From Botryosphaeria dothidea (Eukaryota; Ascomycota; Dothideomycetes; Botryosphaeriales; Botryosphaeriaceae), in NCBI GenBank assembly GCA_011503125.2, contig WWBZ02000016.1:4526001-4590000 (forward strand): a stretch of DNA of 64,000 nt. The letters run 5' to 3'. Position 1 is the first letter of the stretch; the number at the start of each line of letters is the position of its first letter. Made by a program: the position numbers and the translations under genes. The notes under the pieces were generated by a model. It did not search any database and was not told the origin of the DNA. It saw only the letters and a program-made list of their open reading frames with translations. Shown piece after piece: positions 20,799 to 31,867 of this stretch.

Positions 20799-22402
20799 AT
20801 GCCACCACCCAAAATAAATTTGGAGAACCTTGTCGAGACTTTGAAAAATGACACCAAGGTCAAGGTCGCCGGTATCGATGCAGACGGTGTGCTGCGCGGA
20901 AAGATCGTGGCCAAGTCGAAATTCCTTTCCGCCGCCACGAAAGGCTTCGGCATGAGCTCTGCCTTGTTCGGCTGGGACATGCACGATGAAACCTACACCA
21001 GCGCCAGCTCAATCACCTCCGCATACGATGGATACGGTGACTTTATTGCCATCCCCGACCTAAGCAGCTTTCGGCGAACTTCGTGGGAAGACGACATGCC
21101 CATGGTTCTGTTGGATTTCCACGGCAATGATGGCAAGAGGGTACCAGCATGTCCGAGAGGAGTTTTGAAGTCTGTTTTGGCACGATTAGAGGAGAAAGGC
21201 GTCCAAGCGCATGCTGGAGGTGAGTGTCGGAATCCCGAAGAGCTGCCTCACACTGACATGTCTGTCTGCCTGGATGCAGTGGAACTTGAGTTCTTCAACT
21301 ACGTCACGCCGCCCACAGAGGGAGTGCCCGACTCGACTCCCGCGCGCCCCGGCCATCTAGCGACTTTCCTTGAGAACAACCCCCCGAGTAAGCTGAGAGG
21401 ACTGACAGATGGAATGTTCGGGTACAGCGTCACCCGACCTACGATGAACAAGGACTACTTCCACGCCATCTATGATCAAAGCATTGCTTTTAACTGCCCA
21501 CTCGAAGGGTGGCATACTGAAAGCGGCCCTGGTACCTTCGAGGCGGTTAGTCCCAATCAGAAACGTATAATGACGGATATCTGGAGCTGATCAAGTATGT
21601 TTTCCCGCCCCCTCGTTCGAGCCGCCCGCCTCTGACAGCAAACCCACAGGCACCTCACAAAGTCCCTCGGCGCCCTCCACGGCATCACCCCCAACTTCAT
21701 GGCCAAGCCCTCCACCCACCTCCCCGGCAACTCCGGCCACATCCACCTCTCCCTCAGCCCCGCCCCATCCGACGGCACGCCTCCTCGCAACCTCTTCGCC
21801 CGCGACCCGCCGGCCCACAGCGCCGCCGCCGCCCCGCACCTCTCAGACCTGGGCCGCCACTTCCTCGCCGGCCTCCTCGCCGCGCTGCCGTCCATCATGC
21901 CCCTCCTCGCGCCCACCGTCAACAGCTACAAGCGCCTCGTGCCCGACTTCTGGGCGCCGACGCGCGCCTCGCACGGCCTGGAGGACCGGCGCGCCGCGAT
22001 CCGCGTCGTCGCGAGCGATCCCGCGAACACGCGCTTCGAGGTGCGCGTGCCGGGCGCGGATCTGCACCCGCACTATGCGCTCGCGGCGCTGGTGGGAGCC
22101 GGGTGGCGGGGCGTGGAGAAGGGGCTGGAGTTGGAGGAGGCGGAGGGAGGGGAGGGCGAGGCGCTGCCGGCGACGCTGGAGGAGGCGACGAGGGCGTTCG
22201 GGGCGAGGGGGAGCGTGGCGAGGGAGGTTTTGGGCGATGGGTTTGTGGATTTCTTTGCCGCGACGAGGGAGCATGAGGTGCGGCTGAGCAGGCAGGCGGT
22301 GACGGATTGGTGAGTGGCATTCCCGTGTTGGTTTGTGACGGTGTAAGATGGGTTGGCTGATGAAGTGATAGGGAGTTCCGAAGGTACATCGAGGTTGTCT
22401 AG
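20799..22402 (+). CDS. Glutamine-synthetase-family ligase with a probable 1-nt frame break
   Basis: A member of the glutamine synthetase superfamily, of the class that ligates glutamate to amines (FluG/gamma-glutamyl-amine synthetase-like) rather than housekeeping GS. Exons: 20799-21219, 21280-21594, 21650-22309 and 22372-22402. Seen: GIDADGVLRGKIV, GYGDFIAIPDLSSF, VELEFFNY, the active-site segment GWHTESGPG, GITPNFMAKPSTHLPGNSGH (adenylate and metal binding), INPF-like NSYKRLVPDFWAP and the C-terminal DWEFRRYIEVV. Between SGPGTFEA and YLELIKHLTKSLG the frame changes by one base (about 21545-21580) and no plausible intron fits, so exon 2 is frameshifted as given. Total coding length is one base off a multiple of three, in agreement. 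It diverges from the ALDH gene. An amine-to-gamma-glutamyl-amine step followed by aldehyde oxidation would make sense of the pair (inference). Confidence 0.82.
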
Positions 22403-24015
22403 GGCGGAGCTGATGGGATCGGGCTGTATGGACAGATACGTCACGTTCCAGTCCAGAACTTACGGCAATGGATCATGCTCAGAGGATCAAGGCCTTTGGG
22501 GGGTGGACGAACTTCTACGAAATAAATCAGATGGTTCTCGAACGAGTGCACGGCTCCCAGAGCTGCTCGTTGACTCTGTATCGTTTAAAGCCACACACGT
22601 TTAAGGTAGCTGGATCCAGACGCTTGGACCAGAGCCCCTGTTGGCCACACCATCTTCGGGAATAGAGCTAACTCTAAATACGCAAAGAACTCTAAATACG
22701 CACGCTATGATCTATTACAGCAATGTTGGCAGAAGTCTGATTCCGGGCTGTTATCAGCTCTGGCATCAGCCCCTTTGACAAGTTGCACAGCGGCTGGCAT
22801 GCGCATGAGGTTTAAATGACCAACAAGTGGTCCCTCCAAACAGCTTGAAGGCCAGACCAAACTCATTCATCCCAATCTTGCAAATTTCCTTCTATCATGA
22901 AAGCGTCAATTTTGCTCATTGTGCCCTTCATCGGGTTCGTGTTGTTATCTTGTTTCTGAGGGCACCAAGCGCTAAACTTTATGATGGCAGGTCGACGCTC
23001 GCAGGCCTCACTTGCAAATGCCCGAACTCGGCGAAGACGGGTGCTTGCTGCAAATCAAACGGCTATCCAAGACAAGACCTTGACGCAGTTTGGCCGCGTC
23101 TGGTTGCTGTAGGTGCAAATCAATGCCACATCCCGAGCACCGCTGATACGTCTCATAGTGTTATATTGGCACGGCCACGAAGGCTAATCCTCCCACGGTC
23201 CTTGAGAAGTGCTGCGGTGCAAAGCCGGACTGCGTGTAGACTGGAGCTTCGATAGAATAACGCAATGTATTTTTATCGAAATCCCACCAGTCTCAACTGG
23301 GAAGATCGGTCTGGTTCATATTCTATCGCTTCCGTCTTGGATTTTAAGTGAAATAACGGCAATGGAACCCGAAGTGACTTTCTCCCAGGATTTTGGAAGG
23401 TTTAGGCGGCGAGGCATTTTGAGTGGATAGTGTTCTTGTGTTGGCTGTCCTGGCGATCTGACACTACAAGAGCCGCAAAATGCGTTTCAGATGGGCTGCA
23501 CCAACCAAGCGCGGATAGCGTCATACCCTGCGGTTACAAAGCGGCGGCTACACTGCCATTTAAGAGCCGTGAAACAGTTTACTTGGCAACGCACGCGCGT
23601 CCTTGGCGACATGGAACCCGTTCTTGGTTTCATCACTGTCACCAGTTACTCGAGCAAGCTACATATTCTGACCGGTTGGACGCCATCGCCTGAAGTGCAA
23701 CGCGCCATTTAACGGATCTTGGAGCTGTAGAGGTCTCACAAATGGTTCAACGGCACTTGGCCCGGAAGCTGTACACGAAGCTGACGATAGCCGGTAGCGG
23801 TGTTGACACACATTTCAATCACGGAGCAGAAGGCCCTGTGGATTCTTCATGTATAAAGATGAGGTGCACACGCCAAGCGTTCAAGGTACTATCCATCTCC
23901 TACTTTCTAATTACTGGGTCATCGTCGTGCCGGCACGTCATTACCATTTCCATTCTTCCATACATCGGACAGGCTCCACTTACTTTAGACTTCTTCTTAT
24001 TCGCTATAACCAATC
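22403..24015. other. 1.6-kb gene-poor stretch
   Basis: No supported gene. A short direct repeat CTCTAAATACGCA occurs near 22673 and 22690. Otherwise the sequence has near-even base use and only short frames, like the 6.3-8.1 kb stretch. The last ~100 bp (CTTCCATACATCGG..ATAACC) is probably the promoter and leader of the next gene. Confidence 0.45.
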
Positions 24016-24734
24016 ATGCACTTCCACTCCATCACCGCCGTCTTTCTCGGAGCTCTTGCTCTCGGCTGTGCCGCCAAAGACCACCAAAAGAACTCGAACG
24101 GCACCGACCATGAAGTCAACCAGACGGTTGCCGCCTGCCACAAGATGGCCAAACTTACCGCCCTCTCGGACATCGCAGCCAACCAGACCGAGTCCGACAA
24201 GTTCCTCAGCCACGCGAAGGACCAGGCCAAGGCCCAAGCTGAGCTGAGTGGCGCCGCCGACAAGCTGAAGGCCATGTCAGCCAACACCACGCTCGTCGCG
24301 ACCTGTCAGGTGGTCAACGCGCACGACGAGCTTAAGTCTTCCTGCAAGCAGGTATGAAGATACAGTCCTCGCCCAGATGCCAGAAGCTGACCGAGCTGCA
24401 GATGAAAAAACTCCAGAAGCTCGTCGACGCTTCCACGAACTCCACCCTCAAGCAAGAGCTCCTCGCCAAGGCCAAGAACCAGACCAAGATTGACGACAAG
24501 ATTGCCTCTGCTTCCTCCAAGCTCCAAAGCATGCAGTCGAATACCACGCTAGTCTCCGAGTGCAATACTCTTGAGCAGGAAAAGCAGGCTCAAAAGGCTG
24601 AGAAGGGCACTTCGGCGTCTGCTTCAGCGTCTCCTTCTGCTTCGTCTACTTCGGGGGCTGAGGTTGTCGCCATTGGAAAGGCTGCACTCGGTCTCGCTGC
24701 TGCTGTGACCTTGGGAGCTGTCACTCTCCTGTAA
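24016..24734 (+). CDS. Secreted, probably GPI-anchored protein with two internal repeats (222 aa)
   Basis: Exon 1 is 24016-24351 and exon 2 24402-24734. The 50-nt intron has gtatga, a ctgac branch site and an end at ctgcag. The N-terminus MHFHSITAVFLGALALGCAA is a signal peptide. Two related ~60-residue units follow. The first contains AKDQAKAQAELSGAADKLKA and SANTTLVATC, the second AKNQTKIDDKIASASSKLQS and QSNTTLVSEC. Each has NxT glycosylation sites and a conserved Cys. Then comes a Ser/Ala-rich spacer (SASASASPSASSTSGAE) and a hydrophobic tail of about 20 residues ending at LL, the layout of a GPI anchor signal. It is probably a cell-wall or surface protein with helical repeats. No enzyme domain is recognised. 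Confidence 0.85.
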
Positions 24735-25519
24735 GCGGGTAATACCCTGACACACAGATGACGGACATTCAAGCTAGATATTCTTCGATCAATCTGTATC
24801 TAGACAGCCTCGTCCCTCCACGAAGTTGCGCTAAAGGATACATTCCTGAAAAGAAAGCTTTGGGATACATGGGAATTGAGAGATGGTGGGAAACATTATG
24901 CCCACAACAGGTGTCGCAGAGAAACATTGCGGGATTGAGGCTACGGAATCGAAATAAGGCTCGGATGAGCAGGCTCCTCTTGGATTAGTATAGCACTCAA
25001 CAACGTTCCATCCATACAACCCGACGATTTCACCGATTCTTGTATTGTGATCAGATAGCCAATTTGATGGTCTAAGCTGTTCGCTGTAAGAAAGATGAGG
25101 GTTTACATCAGCACCGTGTAGAATATTTGTCTCAGGCATCGAAAATCTTCAAGCTGCGGCCTGTGATGCTGAACTATACTTACTACCGATAATATTTGGA
25201 CTATCTTTATAACTGAAGAGCGGCTTACTGAGCAAGTACATGACATCATCGAGTGTTGATTGCTTGGTAGATCGGGCACAAGGGTGTTGTGCTGCCTATT
25301 TAGTTTGCCGATGTGGAGGACGTAATTGTCTGTTTTTCGGAGTCAAGAGACAAGCCGCCGTGTCAAAGGTTGTCAGCAGGACTTATTGCCCATGTATAGC
25401 CATTTACGCACTGCGGCTGCCCTTGTGTTCAACGTCCCTAACGGAAGAGCCTCCAAGAAAACTTTTATTGGTGTAAACCCATTTATGGCGACCAATGATC
25501 AGCTTTCAGAATCTGTCGA
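24735..25519. other. Intergenic
   Basis: No gene supported. The right part (after about 25,200) may include remains of the upstream part of the HET relic. Confidence 0.4.
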
Positions 25520-26330
25520 AGCTTCCAATCTCTGTTTAAGATGTCGAAATACCAAAATTGATGAAGTCTTGGCCAAGACAAAAGATCAAGGCTAGGGTGA
25601 AGTCCTTGTTTATGAATTCCATCTCTCAAGCTTGGATCCGGTGTGTCCCATGTACTACGCTATAGACTGCATCACAGTAAGACATTTTGCTGGTGCTGAT
25701 ATCACATATCGCCTATTTTGTCAGTCAATTATGCTTCATCATTTCCATCAATGGATTGTCCCGGCTTCATCGGGCGCATTTCTATCTGCCAAGCCGAAGG
25801 AAGAGCTAAGACCCTCATCAATCGCTATTGTATCCGACAATATCGAGAACAAGAGAAGATGGAACAAATCAAGAAAATGCACGAGATCTATTCGAACTCT
25901 GAAGTGATCATCATCGCCGCTTGTGGTGATTCGGACTACGGACTTCCAGATGTTAGCAAACGAGGCCGGACATATCGACATCATATCCGCGTGGGATCAA
26001 CCGAGTTGGTGTGGACATTCCCCATTTCCAGGACATCTCTCAAAACGTCAAGATAGGCACCTCGCGGTGAAATTCGACTACACAGCACAAATGTCACCAG
26101 ACAGCGAACCTGGCAAACAGCTCAACGATTTCCAGCGTATTTGGGATGCCCCTATCATGGGGAAGTCTCTTGAAGCATCTCAATCGAAAGTAAATGATGA
26201 TAAGAGGAGGACCACCATTATGATTGTAAAGAACCGTAGCGATGTCTATGAGAGGGTCGGCTTAAGCTATATTCGCGAAGATCACATCTGGACAGAGAAT
26301 CACGAGCGACAGGTCATCCGGCTTGGATTG
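25520..26330 (+). pseudogene. HET-domain (heterokaryon incompatibility) relic
   Basis: Pieces of a HET-domain protein, a fungal family mediating self/non-self cell death after hyphal fusion. In order: an N-terminal LCLRCRNTKIDEVLAKTKDQ followed by an in-frame TAG at 25595, and then, in another frame, INRYCIRQ (cognate of the usual DRYCIN), QEKMEQIKKMHEIYSNSEVI and IIAACGDSDYGLPDVS. That is the core of the HET fold. A C-terminal scrap follows (VKNRSDVYERVGLSYI..VIRLG), which resembles the tail of these proteins. The several hundred residues normally between core and tail are missing, and frames change repeatedly. Non-functional as read. Boundaries are approximate. Confidence 0.7.
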
Positions 26331-26523
26331 AAATTCTGGATCTTCAGTAATTCCTTTCTCTCAATTGAGTTTTTCTTGAGCTGATCCCCTGGACGAGCTC
26401 TCGAGAGTTTTCTCGGAAGGGGGAATGTTTTTCATATATGTAACAAAGCTGTTTGAAAAGAAAAATCCAATCCAACTCGATCAATACAAAGTATACAACG
26501 CCACAACTCAGATTCCCAAGTAT

Positions 26524-26937
26524 TCACTCATCTTTCTTCAGATGCGGAAAGTTCCTTTGAATAGCCTCCCAATGATTCGGCTGGGCCAGCGTGAACATGA
26601 ACCTCGCCTTCGGAGCCTCATCCTTGACCCTATTCACCATAGCCTCGAACAACGCGCTCGTGTCCGGAATGCCCCTCATGCCCCACCCAAATATGACGCC
26701 ATCCCACTTCTTCCCTGCTTTCCCTTCCCGAAGCTTGTTCCCAATTTCGTCGAGAGCGTCGTCCTTGTCCGGATTGACAAGCAGAGTTTCAGTCTCCAGA
26801 CCGGTGACCTTAGCGAGGTCTTCTATGCGCCGTTGGACGTTGCCACGGAGAACAGCAGGGTTGATCAGGTCGGCGCGATGGACAGCGGTCCATTGGAAGT
26901 CGAGCCCGATGATGAGGATGGATGTAGGAGTGGCCAT
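26524..26937 (-). CDS. Conserved hypothetical protein (137 aa)
   Basis: An intact single-exon frame with a clean start MATPTSILIIGLDFQWTAVH and end FPHLKKDE. The N-terminal beta strand (SILIIGLDF), the segment KKWDGVIFGWGMRG and the strand ARFMFTL, alternating with helices, look like a small alpha/beta Rossmann-like protein. I recall similar short fungal proteins without an assigned function. No signal peptide or membrane helix. Codon use and composition look like a real gene. The opposite strand over the same interval is open too, but its translations lack structure. Confidence 0.72.
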   Translation of the reverse strand: MATPTSILIIGLDFQWTAVHRADLINPAVLRGNVQRRIEDLAKVTGLETETLLVNPDKDDALDEIGNKLREGKAGKKWDGVIFGWGMRGIPDTSALFEAMVNRVKDEAPKARFMFTLAQPNHWEAIQRNFPHLKKDE

Positions 26938-27471
26938 GGTGGTTGGTGGTTGGAGACACAGCCCGAGAAATTGACGGGTTGACTGTGGAGATGATCGACC
27001 GAGATTCTCTGGCAGCTTGATCGTTTAGTATCACCGTAGGTGCTGCTGACGCTGTCGTTGTGTAGCGTGGGCTGAGACAAGACGGTGCCGGAGCCAATCC
27101 GAGAACACAGAACGTCGGGCTTGGAGGCTGCGTCGGCACCCCGCCCTGCGCATCCTGAGCGGATCGTCCCACGTTTTGTTCCAGACGGCAGTTTATCGTG
27201 GCACGGCCAAGCATGTAGTAATGCTCTCGTCTCCATGCGTTTCGACCAATTTTAGATTCCCCCCCCCCATAGAAGTGTTACATGGAGGAAGCCGTTCGGA
27301 CGCTCACAGCGATTGAGCAAGGTAGGAATGGATGTATGAAGAAAGATTTTTGGTGTTGGGGCGGCAGTTGTAGATACACCATCATTTTGTCTTTTCCGCA
27401 GTTCGCCAAAGATCGAGTTTCAACAAATTGGTGCGCCAATAGTATTTGTTTGATGTCATTCCAGCAAATAC
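26938..27471. other. Intergenic
   Basis: Promoter side of the small conserved gene, then a C-run at 27259-27268. No gene seen. Confidence 0.5.
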
Positions 27472-28704
27472 TTAACTCAAATCGGCACTGACCTTATGTA
27501 TTTTCAGTGCTCTCCAGATTCCCAACACGCCAAACGAGCGCTCATCCTCATCATTCCAGATCGCCTTCAACAACTGAACGATGGACTTTGCGAAACACAA
27601 ATTTAAGCCATCTTCTCCCATCAGATTCACCAAAGACACTTGTTGGGCCATATTGCGTATGCAGGAACCAATAACAATGCAGGGCCACGTGACTGTGTGA
27701 CCAAGAGGCCAGCCGCGCGGGGCCAAGGAAGCAAGTTCAAGAAAGTAAGCAATACAAGCTTCTATCTTCTCCTCGCACGGTACACTTTCCATCGAGCGGT
27801 GGCCGTAGAATAAAACATGGAGAAGTATGAGGACAGCACATTGCAAGAGCTTCGCGGCGAGTATCTGGGATTCGGAAGTAAAGACGCCAGAATCGAAGTC
27901 TTGGATGCTTGCCTTGAACATTTGATGTTTCTCGGCTACAGAAGATGAAGGATGCCCTTGGGCTTCTGCAGAAGTCATTTCTGCGAAGAGTGTTGCTATT
28001 TGGGCCACCAGCTGCCAAAGCGGAAGAGTCGTTTGGAGATAAGAGTCATAAAGCGATCCCGAAAGCCTGAATTTGGAGAAGGTAACGGCCAAGTTAGAGC
28101 CTTCGGAAGTCGATCTTATCCCTCTCGCGCCGATGGCGAGAGTGAAGATACTTAGGTATACGTAATAATCCAAGAGAAAGGAGTAGAGATCCTCGTTGCG
28201 TTTCATGTCGTCGTTCGATACAAACATCACAAGCATGTGCCGTGCTGCATCGAGATGCGCTGCCGTAAGCCCATCTGCAGCCTCGTTATTGATCTTCTAG
28301 GATTAGCTTAGCTGTCCACGAAAAGTCGGACTGGTGATTACCTCGAAGTTGGATAGCAGCATAGTGGCGACGAGCGCGTTTGGTAGCTCCCAAATGTGTC
28401 CCGCGGCTAGTGCTGCAACTTTGGCTTTCAAACCATGGACTGCGATCCCATAGTGTTGATGTGCAGTGTCATTGGGATAGCAGTGCCCGCTTTGCATAGT
28501 AGTTCCACTAAGAGCAAGCAAAGCATGCCCGGTCACCTCGTCTTGTAGAGCTAGTGGAAGCAGTACTTTCTCGATTGGGGACCCAGATGAAGTCGTGTTA
28601 GCCCTCACCCTCTGAGATTTGAATGTGCAGAGAAGCTGGGCTTGAGTTGATGAGAAGAATGATCGTTCCGATGCTAGCGCCAGTGAGATCGATCGCTCCA
28701 TCAC
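27472..28704 (-). pseudogene. Fungal-specific transcription factor lacking its zinc cluster
   Basis: The regulatory half of a Zn2Cys6-type activator (Fungal_trans_2). Exon 1 (28704 to about 28345) contains PIEKVLLPLALQDEVTGHAL and LALSGTTM, then LPNALVATMLLSNFE. After a ~48-nt intron (gtaatc..tcctag) exon 2 continues KINNEAADGLTAAHLDAARH, then YSFLLDYYVYLSIFTLAIGA and the terminal WPCIVIGSCIRNMAQQ and LKIHKVSADLS. The arrangement matches the cluster regulator at 15.6 kb (MCWPLAVIGSCVF), so both belong to the same subfamily. No CX2C zinc cluster or basic region is found upstream. Before 28704 the translation loses similarity. Truncated in its DNA-binding domain, or the first exon is too altered to see. 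A solo LTR lies 0.5 kb upstream. Confidence 0.6.
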
Positions 28705-29185
28705 GGCATGGCTGGTTGAAGAAGGTCTCTATCAGTGGTTTAATTAGCTATGCACAAAAACAACACCGTCTATTCAGTCTATTGACATGCCGGACAGAGA
28801 GCCGTCTGGCTGCTGAAATCTACTTGTTGTAGTCCGCTCGGAACATTTTCCTCTCCAGTTGTTTCCAGTAAGGCCGCATGTTGCCAGGGATGGTTCGAAA
28901 TGGCGAGAGCTGAAGATTGTTGTGCACCCATAGTAGTGGTCGACATTCATGAAAACAATATCAGTACATGCATTTCTCGTCAATCTTAAATAGCTGGAGT
29001 GGCGAAATGTAACGAGCGGGCCTCTACCTCTAAGGATCCAAACACCAAAGAGGGAGAAAACCTGTCGAGGGTTTTCCTTGAGTGGGTACAAGAAGAGGTA
29101 CGTGAGGAACGAGTAGACGACTGAAGACTGAGCACTGCGTGCGAAGGCCTTGTTACCAATAGAGTCCAAATTCTATTGTTGAAGT
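28705..29185. other. Unassigned, possible gene scrap
   Basis: A minus-strand frame (28774-29169) contains a hydrophobic stretch VVYSFLTYLFLYPL and VFSLFGVWIL that resembles a membrane segment. I cannot link it to a family or to a start, so no gene is called. Confidence 0.3.
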
Positions 29186-29190
29186 TAACC

Positions 29191-29349
29191 TGTTGGACTA
29201 TAAACTGTTAGGAGAAACAGGGTCTTATTGTACCAAGGATCAACAGCGAAAATTTGCTAGATAGCTACTATATAAGAGGCTGCAGGGTCACCTACCCTCC
29301 TCCTCATGCCACTCATCATCTAGTAATGCGAATAATCCATAATTCAACA
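29191..29349 (+). mobile_element. Solo LTR, family 2
   Basis: A 159-bp element, TGTTGGACTA..AATTCAACA, flanked by TAACC (29186-29190 and 29350-29354). It contains ACTATATAAGAGG (TATA box) and the CCTCCTCATGCCA segment shared with family 1. It is nearly identical to the copy at 63088-63245. Three G/A changes and one C/T change, all with A/T in this copy, plus a 1-nt indel, distinguish them. Confidence 0.9.
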
Positions 29350-29354
29350 TAACC

Positions 29355-30657
29355 ACGAAGGTCAAAGCTATCTAAGGAGTGTGGTTTATATACACGTAGG
29401 AGAGTGTCTATAATCTGTTATTGATCTGTTTGATCTGTGTTGTCCGTTGGACAGAAGCGTGCGGATCAGACAGATCAATGTTGTTTTGACCTTATTGATC
29501 TGTTCCTGGATGCCTGAGGCATGCGGGATCAAAAGGATCAAAAGGATCAATTCCTTGGCATCACGTGATACACGTGACCCGTGGTGGGTCTTCACGGCGT
29601 GTGTCTGCGCCCCCGCTGGCTTCCTTTCTCATCCTATCCCGACTCTGTGAAGGCTGTGCCGTAACACGAAATTGATGATGGTAAGTGAGGTTCTCAAGGT
29701 GCCACTTGACGGGTCGCCTATTTTTGGTCTCTCTAGTGTGGTTCAGCTTTAGAATACGAACTACTGACTCTGCGCTACTGGTAAAACGCTTCTTGGCGAG
29801 CTTAGTGCTTAGCACTTTCAACGGTGCTTTCTAACTTTGATTTGTCCGTTCAACCTTGCTCGATGCCATATAGCTTGAGCTTGTGTACCTCTTTGTCACG
29901 TTCTAAGACATGTTTAGTTCTTGACTTTATCCCACTTCGTCTGCACTATATCAGAGAAGCAACCTTATCGAGCTTATCTCGTTTTCCTCGTGTGATCTAA
30001 CATTCTACAATGTCTTGGCGAGTTCTAGTTGGCTTTCATCAAAAGAAATCCTTGTTGAGAAGCTAGATTTGCAAGGTGCTAATTCCCTTGGCGTAATTAC
30101 AGTTCGGACAGACTACATTTAAATGGTCACGGAGGACTCCATAAGCTTAGGGGTTGACTGTCTGCTCTCATCATTCCCATATCTGCTGTCTACATGCATG
30201 ATGACTTCTGACACCGAGAACAGCAACATTCTTGGCTCTCGCTACACCCTGCAGAACTACCAAGGGGAACCCCAGCCTCGGCATCTTCAGAAGGCTTTGC
30301 AGTAGCCGATTCATGTTCTAAACCGTATGCTATTCCTCAAGTGTTGGCTTGTGCAGCAAAGCCAAGCAACACGTCTGGTGAATAGTCCTACTTGACTATG
30401 AAGGGAATGGCGACGCGTTTTGACCTAACGATGTAAGAGGAGGAATGGAGATTATTGGAGGCACATTACTGTGGGCTTACTTTCGAATTTGTTGAGCAAG
30501 GCTGACATTCTACCCCGCTCCGTGCTTTACATCTGTGATTGGACGCTTGGCAGCCACCACTGCTTCACTTTTCGATAATCGAGGGTACAGTTCGTGGAAT
30601 CAACAAGGCAAGAAACTGATGTAAACTTCCCCACAGTTTGAGCACACTCTTCTCCAC
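29355..30657. other. Intergenic with small GATC-rich repeats
   Basis: Contains tandem GGATCAAAA units at 29526-29548 and several TTGATCTGT motifs in 29415-29510. It also contains CACGTGATACACGTGAC at 29562-29578. No gene or RNA supported. Confidence 0.45.
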
Positions 30658-31472
30658 TCAATCAAAATCCGTGGTAGTAGTGACATCCTTCCACCGCTCT
30701 ATCCCCGCCCGAGTCTCATCCAAATACCCGTTCACAATCGTATACGCATCCGACCCGAGCCACAGCCTCGCCGGCAACTCACTCCCCTCGCACCGCCCCG
30801 TCCCCGTCAGCGCCTCCACCAGCACCCGTGCGCCCTTCCGCGGATCGCCAGGCTGGCTGCCATCCACGGCCTCGAGCCGCCCCAGCATGCCCTCCGTGCC
30901 GGCCTCCAGCTCACGAATCCGCGCCTGCGCGCGCGCCCGGGCCCCCGCGCGCAGCAGCCCCGTGCGGAAGTAGCCCGGCTCGACGCACGTCACGCCGATG
31001 CCCAGGTGGGCGACCTCGCGCCGCAGGCTGTCCGACAGCATCGCCACGCCCGCCTTGGACGCGCGGTAGACGCCGATGGCCGGGGAGCCGCGGTAGCCGC
31101 CAATCGAGCCGAAGTTGGCGACGACGCCGGCGTGCAGGACGTTGGCCGGGCCGAAGACGTTGGTGGCGAACTGCGCCTGGATCTCCTCGCGGCTGCACTC
31201 CTCGACGGCGCCGGCGAGGACGTAGCCGGCGTTTTTGACGAGGATGTCGATGCGGGCGGTCTGCGCGAGAATGGCGGCGGCGAGCGTCGCGTCGCTGGCG
31301 GTGACGTCGAGGTCGTGGGCGAGGGCGCCGCGCGCTTGCAGGTCGGAGATGTTGGTGGCGTTGCGGTCGGTGGCGACGACGGTGTCGCCGTGTTGCAGGG
31401 CGGCCAGGGCCAGTTCGCGGCCGAAGCCGGTGGAGCAGCCGGTGATGAGCCAGACTTTGGGGGGGGGGGCAT
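30658..31472 (-). CDS. Short-chain dehydrogenase/reductase, start out of frame at an 11-C run
   Basis: An SDR of the retinol-dehydrogenase-like fungal group. Seen: VWLITGCSTGFGRELALAAL (TGxxxGxG cofactor loop), DLDV, ILVKNAGYVLAGAVEE (N-K-A-G where most have N-N-A-G), ANFGSIGGYRGSPA (catalytic Ser), YRASKAG (Tyr and Lys), then the C-terminal GYFRTGLL. About a dozen residues between LHA and GVVANFGS are missing relative to the family, an in-frame gap at about 31135. The natural ATG at 31472 is followed by exactly 11 C (31459-31469), which puts it out of frame with the enzyme; 9 or 12 would restore it. The open frame does continue upstream to 31575 without a good start. Homopolymer miscall or genuine slippage are both possible. 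Confidence 0.75.
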
Positions 31473-31867
31473 TTTTGCTGCTATCGAGGACGTGATGGAA
31501 GAAGATGTATGACTTGTAGAAAGTAGATTCGCTAGAGAAAGAACAGAAATTGGGATACGGTAAGAGCCCGAACAATTGCTAGTGTACATTCTATGCAGTC
31601 GTCTGTTTTAGAGCGTGAGCGGGGCATACGCTACGTTGAAGTGTAGGATCATCTGGGCATTGCTTACTCACGGGAATAGTCGCTTTAGTCACTGTAGGCC
31701 AAGAGATCAAACGCGCGCCTATAAGGTCATGGTGCTGCTGGAAGGAAATTAGCGTGTATTGCTGACTGATTATCACAATGCCATTTAGCCTTGGACGCCA
31801 CATGATTATTCTATCTTACACAGCTCCCAAAACGCCAGATGCACCCGAATAACCCACCGCAAGGCCC
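31473..31867. other. Intergenic
   Basis: Promoter of the SDR and 3' flank of the cytochrome b5 reductase gene. Nothing else seen. Confidence 0.5.
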
